Part shown: piece by piece, positions 45,640 through 56,850 of the stretch
How positions within the stretch are numbered: position 1 is the stretch's first letter
Layout: each line of letters starts with the position of its first letter
Assembly (NCBI GenBank): GCA_958510875.1
Contig: OY294067.1
Span: 276,502,742 to 276,566,741, forward strand
Direction of reading: 5' to 3'
DNA: 64,000 nt
Source: Endomychus coccineus
Taxonomy: Eukaryota > Arthropoda > Insecta > Coleoptera > Endomychidae
Program-made: the position numbers and the translations under genes
Notes under the pieces: generated by a model
What the model saw: the letters and a program-made list of their open reading frames with translations, nothing else
Told to the model about the DNA's origin: nothing
The model's database searches: none

Positions 45640-46130
45640 TGGATATGAACATTAGGCATGATGCAGATAGAAAAATAAAAACTTCTCATGGTTTACTGAA
45701 GAATTTTGGTCTCAACTTTATCTTCACTTCAATTTCGTTGCACCAACAAGTTATAAAAAAAGTGTTATAAACAGCCTTAGAGATCGCGCGGTTGAAATGG
45801 TTGGAAATGAAAAGCAACCCAAAAACGTTTTTCAATCCCATCATTAAAGAAAGAATAAACAAAATCTATAATGGAACGTCATATATAAATGACATAAAAG
45901 GTAATACAGATAATTTTATAACATTACCATACATTCCGGAGACCTCAGAGAAAATTAAGAAATGTTAAAAAAAAGTATGATATAAATGTTGCGCTTAAAC
46001 CTACTACTACTGTGTTGGGAAATATTTTTCAATATTACAGGATATTATTTATACAGTAATCTCTAAATAATATCTACGAAAAAGAATGTATGACCATAAG
46101 TATAGTACAAGAAACAAAAACTTACAACAT
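45640..46130 (+). pseudogene. Penelope-like element, RT-to-endonuclease linker relic
   Basis: Shifted + frames give SLRDRAVEMVGNEKQPKNVF, then ITLPYIPETSEKIKK and YDINVALKPTTTV, GNIFQ. The order matches the region between reverse transcriptase and the GIY-YIG endonuclease of Penelope-like retroelements: the R+RA+ segment, the (T/S)+PY+P..SEK+++ block, and K+.+NVAF+...T+. No RT catalytic site or GIY-YIG motif is left here. A GIY-YIG end of the same class occurs at 59.6-60.9 kb. Confidence 0.65.
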
Positions 46131-47559
46131 TCCACCGCCCTTGCTATACACTGCTTTGATTATAACCATCAATTTTAACTAAGGAAACCAATTATTATAA
46201 AAGATCTATTCTGGAGATGATTCACATTAAACGTGACTCCAAGCCTGTAAATCATAGAACTGATATCCAATCATTAAGTCATTTATACTAATTTAATCAA
46301 TTAAAACCCTTGAAAATTCCTACATGGGTCTTTCTAATATGAAAAGTTTATTCTAGGTAGAATGCTCAAAGCAATATTTCTAATAAGGTCCGACAACCTT
46401 TTTCTATTACCTCATAAATCTTCAACATCTGGTTCGAAAGTGGAATAACTTGAGAAGTATTATATTTTCAAAGATTTACAAATTCTTAATTTCGCTATCA
46501 TCCATTTCTATTGTTCGTTACATGTTTCGAACGGAAGTTCAATCATAGAATCCGCCTCGGCTAGCATGAGAATTTTCAGTTTCAGAGGCTTTGATATGTT
46601 CCTAAAAAGCTTAGCAATAATCATGCAGTTTTTTTCATCTCTCAGCAGAATTTGGTGATGTTGGAACGTTTGAGGTTATGACCTCTTGGAAAATAATTCG
46701 TTATTTGGATGCTCCAATAACATATTTTTAACCAGATGTTTTTTCTCGTATAATCTATTTGGAGTTGTCGTAAAAAAAACTCCAGGAAAGTCATAGTGGA
46801 GTATTAGGTACTTCATATAGTTGAGTTTCATATTTACCAAAAACAGTATTCATAACCAATATGCAATCTGGCAGTCATTACTGTCCTATTTTTACACATC
46901 CATTGATCTTCAAACGTAGGTTTCTGTTAATTTTTGATAATAACCAACTGCATCGTAAAACCAAACTCAATCAATCTGTAAATAAAAGTTTGATAGCTTG
47001 TTTATGTTCCATGTCCGCAGTTTTCTTATAATATTCTAATATATCCAAATATTCACACCGATAGCCTTCGTTTCAATTTAATCTCAAGGAGTTATGAAAT
47101 CCTCTCCCAAGGAGAAATGGCAATTTGTGAGAAAGGTATCGTACACCATCCGTTTCAGTTTTTCTATAATATTCGTGCTTTAAATCTCTTTTCTAGATTC
47201 AGAACTTTCGCAGAAAGATTGACTCTAATTTCGTCACGAAATTGAGTGCTTACGTTATGTCACGTGAAGTAAATAATCGCATGATATCATTCCATTAAAT
47301 AAGGAATGTAAATACTGCAAATATGACGCTTTTGGAATCACTAATCTTTTTGACCAATAACATAGTCCACAACAAAATAATGTTGCAAGAGAATTAGAAA
47401 TGAAGGGATACATATATCAATATACTCGATTTATCTCATGTTGGCTGCCAGATAACAATGATAATGTCTTCCTAGTCCAGATCTCTGTTGAAGATAATAA
47501 CCGACCAACAACATGGTCAAGAGACCAAAAGTATCTCCAGGCATCTATGAATGGATACA
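46131..47559. other. Noncoding; nothing recognised
   Basis: AT-rich DNA without a repeat or ORF I can support. Confidence 0.3.
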
Positions 47560-47599
47560 ATGTACTAAATAAACTGATAGATAGATTTCTCGAACTTTA

Positions 47600-47770
47600 G
47601 ACGTTTCCTGAAACTTTTGTAAAGTTTTGTAGTACATTGTTTGATTTCTTAGTGTGACATCTATTCATAGATGGCGTGAGATACTTTTGGTCTTTTTACC
47701 TTGTTGTTGATTGGTTATGACTACCTTCATCAGAGATCGTTCAGTAATTTTGCTGCCAACTTGCTCGTTC
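47600..47770. repeat. Dispersed repeat, related copy at 57735-57900
   Basis: The segment with TTGATTTCTTAGTG.GACATCT, CATAGATGGCGTGAGATA and TTTGGTCTTTTTACC resembles 57775-57850 (GATTGATTTTTTAGTGGGCC, ATCTACCCATAGATGGCGTT, TTTGGTCTTTTTACC). It is noncoding, and the boundaries and class are unknown. Confidence 0.55.
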
Positions 47771-47869
47771 CACTGATGAGCACTTTGAGAAGTGCGAAAC
47801 GCTGTATGAAACAGTTTGTGACGTCACTGATCGATCTGGACTAGAAAGATCTTATCAAATAATGTTATT

Positions 47870-49141
47870 TTTTTGCGTAGAGGAGGAGAAATCTTGCATA
47901 GACTCCTCGGGGGGCCCCCGGGTGTGCCGAATTCTTACCGACTAAAACTCCTCCACCGTGAGGTTGGTTCTCCTTCCCGGGGGGATCTACACTGCACTGC
48001 GGTCATTAATGTCCTATTGTGCCCTCACATATTGCTATCTCCTCATCAGTCCGTTGTATTCTATGAAATTCAGTAGCCTGATATAGGGGATACTTCTGAT
48101 TTCCTCTGGTGTAATTTTATCGTCTCCGAGGTACGTCCGACGACCAACCGCGTATGCCGCGCACTGACACAGCACATACGTGGGTGTCTCTTCTTCCACG
48201 CTGCAACCCCTGCATTTGGGCTGATGTACCAGACCCACCGAAGAGAGATGTTTGTTGCCTAGGGCTTGTCCGGTCAAGAATGCAACAAGATTCCGTATTT
48301 CTCGTCTGCTGAACGTCAGCAGATTTTCCACTCGTTGCTGCTGGAGATCTCCCATTAGTCGCATGAAGTGCGACATACGGGGCAGTTCCCTCAAGTTGGC
48401 ACGGTGCTCTGTCTCGAGCCATTTTTGGCCTACCGATTTCGCTGTGGCATAAGAAATGCCACAGGTTAGCTCTGTTCCAATCAGTGGTTGTTCCGCCCCC
48501 GCTTTAGCGAGTGCGACGACAGCTTCAGTCTCTTCCTGGCTGGTCACTCTATTGGGGTTCTTTACTAGTGCCGTCAGCTATTTTACACAATCAAGTACAC
48601 ATTGTGAGGTGATTGTGTATTGTCTATTCTCATAGTCTCTCTCCCTCATAATTAGAGCACATGTTGTAATTGCTACTATTTTTGCTTGGAAGTTTGTCGC
48701 AAGTGTCCCTAGGTTCAAAGAAATTATCTCTCCTTGGTCCGTTGTTTCGACTATTCCAGCACCTGTACTTTTTTCGGTGTTGATGCCTTCCGTAAACCAT
48801 ACGGAATCCTCTGGTATCATATGAGGATTGCCCCAGCGTTCTCCCGCCCATTCAAGGTTTGAATCGTGAACGGTACGGAGTACTGTGAACCTTGATCCTG
48901 TCGGATCTCATCCCCAATGAGCCAGGGGATCCAAGCAATCCAAGAATGCTTCCGCCTTTTTGGTCGGCCTTTCCTGGTCTAATAGGATAAGCGATACTCT
49001 CCTGTTATGGCTTCTGCCTGAACGGCGAGGTGCAGTGGCTACAACCCCAGCAGCCTCTGAGGCTGTTAGGGTGGTCGACATTGCACCTGTTATTCCTAAG
49101 CGTGCCAGCCTCTGAATCAAATAATGTTGCATCTTGTACAT
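47870..49141 (-). pseudogene. RNase H-bearing LINE, 5'-truncated copy
   Basis: Minus strand from 49141: YLIQRLARLGITGAMSTT (end of RT), then the RNase H domain with VWFTEGINTEKSTGAGI (the usual DGS is EGI), FQAKIVAITTCAL and ITSQCVLDCVK. Next come LAKAGAEQPLIG, a WLETEHRANLRELPRMSHF helix block, and LVAFLTGQALGNKHLSSVGL. The Cys/His motif is CRGCSVEEETPTYVLCQC. The last frame (48547-48035, 170 codons) is intact to its stop, but shifts and stops interrupt the earlier part. A GC-rich 3' UTR runs to about 47870. RNase H probably helps remove RNA after target-primed reverse transcription. Same superfamily as 35600-37670. Confidence 0.85.
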
Positions 49142-49799
49142 GAATCAATGAAATATCAGGGACTTCGTGGTCAAACATGTTAGTTGAAATCTTTTTTAAT
49201 TTTATGTTATATGACCAAATACGAGTTATACATGAGGGAATAGATATACTCTTCTTACAAAATTGTTTATTGAAACATCCGCTAGTTCGTTATGTATGTG
49301 AGATACTATCTTAAAGAACTCTTCCCTTGCATATTGTTGCAATATAAAGTTTGTAGCATTTTCCTTTTTCCTGATTATCGTTCTCAGAAAACATTTAATG
49401 TCCAGAATACATTAAGGGGAATTTAAAATTGGTAAGACCAGCGACCATTTCAATATACGCTGTCAGTCGTACGAAATATATTCTACTTCTCTTCGAGATC
49501 TTTATCAAAACGTATTCAATAATTCTATATCATTTAAATTTCCGTTTCAACATCCTCGAGATATAGTCGACATCAAGCGTCTTTCACTAAGCCGTGCCTT
49601 CGTAGATGGGGATTTAAACGGCGTTGCCGTGTATATAGACCGATTAGAGTATGTAGGTTCAACCTACTTTGCTCTAGAAGTTTTTAACTTCTGTTTTCGA
49701 AGACTTCATAATGAAAGCTTTGGAGTAGGACAACCCTGGAAAAGTTACTGAAATATTCTACTTTCAGTCCACTGTGCTGTGCTTGTATAGATGCCAAGG
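49142..49799. other. Noncoding; nothing recognised
   Basis: Mixed composition, slightly GC-richer at 49550-49690. No family was recognised on either strand. Confidence 0.3.
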
Positions 49800-50480
49800 T
49801 CTGATTCTAGTCCGATACATTGTTTGAAGCTGCACCCTCCCTGACAGGTGGTCGGGTATCCAGATCAATCACTTTCTTCTTCTTGTTACCTAGGCTTGCA
49901 GGAGCTTTTAACAGTTCTTGAGTTGCCAATTGCTTTGAGAGTCACTTGGCTGTCAGAGGAAATTGCTATCGATCTGCGAGCATTTTGCATTTGTTTTAGA
50001 TCTTGTGCACACAACTCTATGGCATCTATCTCTGCTTGAAAAACAGTTGCATAAACACAGAGAATAACATATAGTTCAGTCCTCGCACTGCAAGCGTATA
50101 TTCCGGCTTTAACACTTTGTAAGTTTTGGAGCCGTCTGTAAACTAATAGATGTCCGCCCTCAGATGGTAGGTTGACGTTGGTAGTTGTTGGTGTGATTTC
50201 TGAGATCATCCCTAAGATACTGTGACCTTCCAGATCTTACAGTAAGTAGCCTATTCCGCTCATAATGCCTGCTTGTATCCTGGCAACTTGTCTTTCATAC
50301 ACTGACGCGAACAAAAAAACTGGTACAGATTCCAGATGAGTGATTAGAATGATATTTTTAATCAATATAGTATTGGGTGAATGAGGGAAAATACCACTAA
50401 AGTGTGTATTTTCGACAGTGTTCCCGGTTCGCATCGACAGCCATCTGTAACCCAGTAGCTACAAATCTCGATTTACTCTA
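49800..50480 (-). pseudogene. RNase H-bearing LINE fragment
   Basis: The minus-strand ORF at 50209-49886 contains the RNase H blocks YATVFQAEIDAIELCAQDL and SIAISSDSQVTLKAIG. These are the second (Glu) and third (Asp) catalytic regions. The upstream part to about 50480 is disordered and may be RT C-terminal coding. It is a short, old, separate copy of the RNase H LINE group, different in sequence from the 48-kb copy. Confidence 0.72.
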
Positions 50481-51369
50481 GTGGGGTCATCGAGAGCTTT
50501 AATATTACGACAATCTTTGACATGCCAGCTCATACGTGAGGTGATACTTTATTAGTTTTAGTTCAGCGTGTATTATCAAGATCAATACTATTAATTTTCA
50601 TACTATATTCTATGTGGTATTTTCGAAGTTCATTTACTTGATGTTTGTTATCTCGAAATTAGAAAAACAAACTATTTTTTATGTGTTGTCTTAGACTGTG
50701 AATTAAAAATTGATGTATACAACATACACTTCATTCAAAATAACCCATAAATATAACCTGACATAACAACTGAGAGTATGTGGAAAAATAATTTTGTTGA
50801 CAACACAAAAATATCATAATCTGTTAGAAATGTATTTGTAGATTTTATTGTACGGGACAGGATATAATACATTGGTTCTTTTAATGAGATCAAAAATGAT
50901 GAACTTCAAAATAGCAGAGTTGAATTGTGTCGGATCTCATTAACTAGTTCGATTCAATTGTTATTTCCTGACTCAAGTTACAGAAGTTACGAAATCATCT
51001 GGGAATGTGAAAGTTCCAAAATAGCTTTGTTCGTGTTTACATCTTCAGAATCGATAAGTTTCAAAACACTTTAGGACAAACGACCTTCACATCAACTTCA
51101 GTCTTTCAAAATAAAACGCGGTGGTATGCTAAAAAGCTAATGATGCTACTCTTATTTTGATTGTAAATTAATTAAATTAGAAACGGTGTCAAGACAGTTG
51201 AAGACGGATATGTATCTGATCATGTATCCCGAAAGACAACAACCTCATCGAAATTTGTGCAAATTATTGGATAGAAATCTCGCTAAGTTTGGTTCGTTTG
51301 AAAAACTAAGGCAAAATAACTGATGAGAACACTCAAGAACGCCAAAAAAAATGACTAAAGAAAAACAAT
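50481..51369. other. Noncoding; nothing recognised
   Basis: AT-rich spacer without supported features. Confidence 0.3.
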
Positions 51370-52147
51370 AAATCACAACAGATGCTCAAAATACTGTCCG
51401 TGATTCTCTAAACGAAACTACACTCTTCTTTGTATGTTATGCACAGCGCGATTTATTTCCTTCTTCCTAATCTCCCAAATTCCCTAATGATATTAAGTTG
51501 AAACTCCTCGATATTTTGGTATTGGCCTCGCCCATAAATTCTATTTTTCAGCTTACCCTTTTAAAATGTGTCGAGGACAGTGAGATGTGGAGCCCTAGCT
51601 GTCCATCTCACTGGTCCATAGACCCGATCCATCCATCACCAAATCTTTCGGTAAGATCGATACCCGTCTTGTGTTGTTAGGTGGAGCACCATCGTGTTTA
51701 AACCAGATGCTGTTGTAGTTTGCCAAAGGGAATTCATCGAAATAGTCTTCTAGGGTTGACGTCAAAAACTCATAGGTTACTCCGTTCAGAGTGCCGTTAA
51801 AGAAATAAGTAAATTTTGTTTTTTTAAATACCTGCCCACACGTTAAGACTGAATCGCACTTATACAGTCGAATTTCTCGAAATTGGCTGGGGTGGTTTAA
51901 GCTCCAAATGGGTTCATTGTTTCGATTGAATATTCCACAATTCGTAAAAAACTACATTTTCCAAGAACGCTGGAAAATCGGGTATCCTTTGTAGCCAATC
52001 ACCAAATTGTAATCGCCTTTCAGGATCACCTGGGTGAAGCTTTTGCTTTACGTAAATTTTGTAGTATTTTTGAGCTTTCTCCAGGCACTCGTATGAGAAG
52101 AAACATCTACATCGGAGGAAATTTGCTGGGTTCATATTTATCAACAA
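51370..52147 (-). pseudogene. Tc1/mariner-superfamily transposase relic, catalytic half
   Basis: The minus strand gives YYKIYVKQKLHPGDPERRLQ, FGDWLQRIPDFPAFLENVVF, then after shifts SLNHPSQFREIRLYK, GTLNGVTYEFLTSTLEDYF and the second catalytic motif IWFKHDGAPPNNTRR (usual HDGAP.H). The end, near 51560-51640, is disordered (WDGQLG-like remains of WPARSPDLTPLD). The first catalytic block (FTDE) is degraded to FYELW. It is the same kind of protein as the N-terminal fragment at 40653-40970. No inverted ends were identified, so the element limits are unknown. Confidence 0.7.
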
Positions 52148-52192
52148 AATATTTTATTGAAAAGTATACAAGAACGTTTACGTTAATTTTAC

Positions 52193-52318
52193 CTCATTGA
52201 CTAAATTTATCTTACATTCCTCATCCATTCTGTCTCCATATTTTTGTGTTGCCTTTTCAAATACACCAAAGTCAGCGAGATTTCTTCTCTTTGAAGAAAG
52301 TTCGCTGAGGTTGTCGGG
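52193..52318 (-). other. Exon-like open segment, cut by the LINE insertion
   Basis: On the minus strand 42 codons are open from the edge of the LINE tail to a GAG|GTAAAA donor: PDNLSELSSKRRNL, then ADFGVFEKATQKYG and DRMDEECKINLVNE. Codon use and charge pattern look like real coding sequence, but I do not recognise the protein. Upstream of it lies the AT-rich 3' end of the LINE (52319-56850), which has no acceptor. If this was an exon, the LINE split it. It may instead belong to an unidentified transposon. Confidence 0.3.
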
Positions 52319-52733
52319 ATAAATAATAATGTTTATTCACGAATCTTTAAACTGTGTTACATGTAATGTTTTAATGAATATGAATAAACAGGGTAATCAC
52401 TGAAGCTGTAGTGGGTACAGCTTGTGCGTGATAGATGGTGTGTACAATTATATTCACATATAAACATATATATTTGTTCATGTTGAATGTAATGTGTGAA
52501 GAGAACATGAAAAGTGAACAGATTTAGTGGTTAATACATATTTAGGTAAAGTTGATGTTAATAACAGCAAAAAGAAATAAGACACATGAACCCAATTATT
52601 AAGAATAGAAAGTTATAACAAAAAAATACAAGTTACGATAATCATAAATCTAAACAAACACTTTGATTTAAAAATATCACATAATTATGACTACTTAGTA
52701 ATATAATAAAGTTCAGAAAACTGCTGAGCTTAT

Positions 52734-55682
52734 TCAGTACTTGAGAGTGAGTCCTTGTAATTTATTGTTAACTATATCGTGTATTATATATCTCTCCGTA
52801 TGTCCTAACCATTTTTTTATATGAGTTATGAATGAGTTGAAGTTTTCGATGGATTTTAAGTGATCTGGTAGGATGTTATATAACTTTGGACTCAAAAATT
52901 CAATACTACGTTGCCTCACGCTTTTTTCACATTTTGGCACTAAAAGTTTCATTTCTCTGGTCCGAGTACAATGACCATGCTCGATGAGATCAATTTTAAT
53001 TTTTTTTTGGTAGATGCCGATTATGATTTTAAGACAGAAGAGTTGTCTCGGGTCGAAAAGTTGACTTTCTCTGTACAGTGCGTCACTTGAGTGGGTTATT
53101 TTTTTATTGTATATAATTCTGATTATCCATTTTTGTAAAGTGAGAATATTATTTAAATGACAGTCATTTATACCTCCCCAACCTAGGATACCGTACGAAA
53201 GTTGAGACTGTATCAGAGAAAAATAAATGGTTTTCAAATGAGTTATGTCCAGAATTTCTCTCAGATATTTGAAACGTGAAAGGAAACCTCTTAGCTTATT
53301 ACAAATATTTTTTGCTTGTAAGTCCCATCGTAGGTGCCTATCAATAATTATTCCCAGGTATTTAATCGACTTCTCTTCAGGTATTATGGTTTCCCGATCA
53401 ACAACAAGATTACCAAAGTTTGGTAAGTTATTTACGTATGAGGTGAACGGGAGATATTTTGTCTTTTCTATATTAAGGGTTAGTTCGTTGTATCTGAACC
53501 AATCTTTTATTTTTTTGAAATCCAGTTCAACTTCGGTTTTGAGGGTCTTCCAATCTTCAGATTGATAAAATATTGCTGTGTCATCAGCAAAACTGAGGAC
53601 ACAACCTTCTATATTCATTGATAATAAGCTATTGATGTAAAGCGTGAATAGTAGTGGCCCAAGAACAGTTCCTTGTGGCACACCATATGTGATATTTCTC
53701 ATTTCGCTAATGGTACCATCTATACAGACTTGTTGTTGACGGTTTGAGAGATAACTCTTCAGTAAGTTGTATGCATTTCCTCTAATCCCATATATTTGTA
53801 GTTTTTTCAACAATTTTTGGTGGCATACTGTGTCAAAGGCTTTAGAGAGGTCAACAAATACACAGAGTGAAGGTTTTTTTGAATCAATTGCTTTATATAT
53901 CTTTGATGTTAAAGCACAAATTGCATCTTCAGTTGACTTTCCCTCTCTAAAGCCATACTGACTCCCTGAAATTACATTGTGTTTGTCTAGGAATTTCACA
54001 AGTCTCATTTTCAATATTTTTTCAAATATTTTAGCAATATTGGAAATCAGCGAGATTGGACGATAATTTCCGAGTTCTTTTTTATCGCCTTTTTTGAATA
54101 AGGGTTTTACAATTGCCATTTTCAATAGCTTGGGGAACAATCCTGTGTTGAAACATTTATTAATTAGAAACGTTATTGGAGCAGCGATTTGATTACTTAT
54201 TTCTTTCAATGTTTCTGATCGTATGTTATCTCGTCCCGGAGTTTTTTTTATTTTTAAGTGTTTTAATTATTTTTATTATTTCAGATTCATCAGTTGGAAA
54301 AAGATATATTGTGCTTTTCACGTTATTGATTTTTTCTTCAAAGTTATTGGGGATATTGATTTTTTCGGCCAAAGTTTTTCCCAAATCACAGAAGTAATCG
54401 TTGAATTCATTTGATATATCATTTCTATCAGTAATCATTTCATTTTTTCGGTTTGTTATTTGCTCAATTTTTGTCTCAGTTTTTGCCTTACCACATATTT
54501 CATTGACGCATTGCCACAAGTTCTTAGAAGTGTTTTTATTTTTTTCTATCAGACCTCTATAGTAATCCTTTTTTGATTTCTGTAAAAGTCTATTCAATTT
54601 ATTTTTATATGTTGTATATTCGTTTCGGAGTGTAATGTTATGTGGATTGAATTGTGAGGTTTTATATAATTTATTTTTGTGATTGATAGAAATAATTAGT
54701 CCCGCTGTAATCCATGGTTTTTTAGATTTGACCTTCTTTGCTATTTTTACCAATTTTGTGTTGTTCTCTATATATTTGGAAAGAGTATCCATGAATGAAA
54801 CGGTCATTTTGTCCACATCATTCGATTCATACATAGAATTCCATGTTTCTGAGTCGAGATCATGTTTAAGTTTCTTGTAATTTATAAATTTTTTCGATTT
54901 GTTTGTAGGGTTGGTGTCAGCAGTAGTTGAATGACGTTTCTCCAGACTGAGCAATACTGCAATTGGATAGTGGTCGGTTATTGTATATTCGAAAACAAAT
55001 GATTTGATATTATCTGAAAATTTTTCGTTACGCCTAATATGGAAATGATCTAAACAGGTTTTACTTATTGGTCTCGTGAATTGATTGATGTAGGAGACAA
55101 AATCAAAGGAGCTCAAAATGCTTCTGTATTCCTCGATATAATCTATTTCCTGGAGAATATCGATATTTATGTCGCCTGTGATTATATGACTTTTTTCAAG
55201 TACTTTTCAAGGTATTTCGCAAGTTCCGAATTGAACAGTTTAGGACATGCGTTGGTCGATCTATATAAAACAGTTACTACGATTTCACTTTCAAATCCCA
55301 GAATAATTAGTTCAATTGCTTTCAGACTACCAATGTCAACTAAACTGAAGTTGTATTTGATATTATTTTTTATGTAAACAATTATTCCATCATTTTTGTT
55401 GTATTTGCCACTATTATATATTATATCATATCCTTCAATATTGAATACGCTCAACTCATGTACTCTGTAGGTTTCTGAAAGGGCTATTATATCGAAATCA
55501 TTTTTGAACTGATCCAGAAAAACTATGAATTCGTCGAAATTTTTTTGAATGCTTCTGATGTTCATATGAAGAATACTGAGATTGTGAGTTTCATTTTTTG
55601 TTATTTCATTGAAATACTGAATATTTTCAACGAATTCAGCTTTTATGGGCTCATTTTCATATTCATTGATATAAGGATCCAT
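52734..55682 (-). pseudogene. LINE ORF2: endonuclease and reverse transcriptase, two frameshifts
   Basis: The N-terminal apurinic-like endonuclease keeps its key sites: LHMNIRSIQKN, IIALSETYR, LYRSTN, ITGDINID, CLDHF and ITDHYPI. RT follows with KKGDKKELGNYRPISLISN, YGFREGKSTEDAI, CVFVDLSKAFDTV, YGVPQGTVLGPLLF and the catalytic SFADDTAIFYQ. A thumb with KYLGIIIDRHLRWD and a C-terminal region end at LQGLTLKY. There is no RNase H domain. The frame is broken by a two-base AT duplication near 55182 and by an eight-base A run (T8 on +, 54242-54249) where seven would keep frame. Both are small slips, possibly assembly errors, so the source element may be active. Confidence 0.9.
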
Positions 55683-55779
55683 AATTCAATAGACACATCA
55701 ATAAGATGATACACAAAATTTCACAATTTATATAAAGTCAGATTGAATTGATATTCAGTTTATTGGACAAAAAATAGAT

Positions 55780-56616
55780 TTACTTGTTAGAGCGATGACT
55801 TCGTGTTCTCTCTTTCATTGGGACAACTAAGGGTTTTATGGCCTTTCTATTGTCCCTTGTTGTGGGAGTAGTTTCATTAGCTGAGGATTTTTTTCCAGGT
55901 TCGGCAGCAGTTTTTTGGGATAGGACAATATCTTCCGCTACTTCGAATTCGTTTTCTGAATTTCGAATATTTGGCGCTGGTGCGCTGTTAGTGTTACGCT
56001 CTTCCGAACGCTCTTCTGAATAGCTTATTTCCTGTAGTTCTTCCACAGTGTAAGCTTTACTATTCACATATAATTTGTTTCCTTTAATGTACGACCGGTC
56101 ATCAGGATTTTCTCGGGCTCTATTCAAGAATGTTTTGAGAATTTTTTGTTCACGTCTTTGTTTAAAAGTGAGGTCGTGAGAAATTGCAATACCCGTACCT
56201 TTCAACTTCCTACTTTGTTTCAATATTTCTACCTTTTTAAGATGAGAAATAAATTCAATCTTGACGGGGGGTTTTTCAGATTTATTGAGGCGGTATAGAT
56301 TATTCAGGTCTGATGCGCTGACATCAACATCCAACAGTGTTTTAAGCTTCTTGGTAACAGAAGTAGCTGAAATATCTTCCGAACTCTCCAAACCAAATAT
56401 CAGAATGTTGTTCTTTTTCGAATTTCTCTCCAAGATTTCTACTTTATTTGTGAGTATTTTGTTTTCAATTTCGAGATTGTTGACTTTTTGTTTCAACTCT
56501 TCTATTTTCAACAAAAGTCTAGTTTCACTAGCTTCTATGGAAGATTTGATTTCTGTTCTATTTTTTATTACCTCTTCTCGTAAGCTCTTTATCGCATTTA
56601 GAGATTCTGATTCCAT
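55780..56616 (-). CDS. LINE ORF1 protein (RNA-binding, coiled-coil)
   Basis: Intact, 278 codons. Residues ~15-75 form a heptad-rich coiled coil (LLLKIEELKQKVNNLEIENK), expected to oligomerise the protein. An RRM-like fold starts at NNILIFGLESSED (about 69-81), and a C-terminal RNA-binding domain includes KVEILKQSRKLKGTGIAI and LTFKQRREQK. The tail (from ~205) is acidic, then basic and low-complexity. The layout is that of L1-type ORF1p chaperones, which coat LINE RNA. It starts 66 bp from the nearest upstream stop-rich 5' UTR. ORF2 begins about 100 bp after its stop. Confidence 0.88.
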   Translation of the reverse strand: MESESLNAIKSLREEVIKNRTEIKSSIEASETRLLLKIEELKQKVNNLEIENKILTNKVEILERNSKKNNILIFGLESSEDISATSVTKKLKTLLDVDVSASDLNNLYRLNKSEKPPVKIEFISHLKKVEILKQSRKLKGTGIAISHDLTFKQRREQKILKTFLNRARENPDDRSYIKGNKLYVNSKAYTVEELQEISYSEERSEERNTNSAPAPNIRNSENEFEVAEDIVLSQKTAAEPGKKSSANETTPTTRDNRKAIKPLVVPMKERTRSHRSNK

Positions 56617-56850
56617 AACTCAGACGAGTATTAGCGAATTTTTATCGTGTACGGCCTCCTTTAGATCTGTTTGTTTTGGTTCTTATCTCTCAGCTGGTCA
56701 GTACAATTTGATCCAAGGTTGTCGTCGTGGAATTCAATTTGGGTTTTTAAGGTATATGTTGTACAAATATTTCGTGTTTTCTCTTATTGTTATGTCTCCG
56801 AGGGGTTATAATTTGCAGTGGACATTTATTAAGATTTGAATTACACTTTT

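Larger units (their letters stand above)
52319..56850 (-). mobile_element. Near-complete jockey-superfamily LINE retrotransposon
   Basis: Two consecutive reading frames on the minus strand (ORF1 56616-55780, ORF2 55682-52734) with about 100 bp between. The 3' UTR runs to an ATAAACATTATTATTTAT tail at about 52319. The 5' UTR probably begins at about 56850; the exact start was not fixed. Only two small lesions interrupt ORF2, so this is a young insertion by the standard of the window. An old copy of the same family lies at 43690-44699. Transposition would be by target-primed reverse transcription. Confidence 0.85.

Noticed and set aside
53245..55377. Plus-strand ORFs across LINE ORF2
   Set aside because: They are antisense to clear endonuclease and RT motifs on the minus strand.
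55838..56839. Plus-strand ORFs opposite LINE ORF1, including a 192-codon frame
   Set aside because: They mirror the intact ORF1 coding strand and show hydrophobic low-complexity text typical of antisense shadows.
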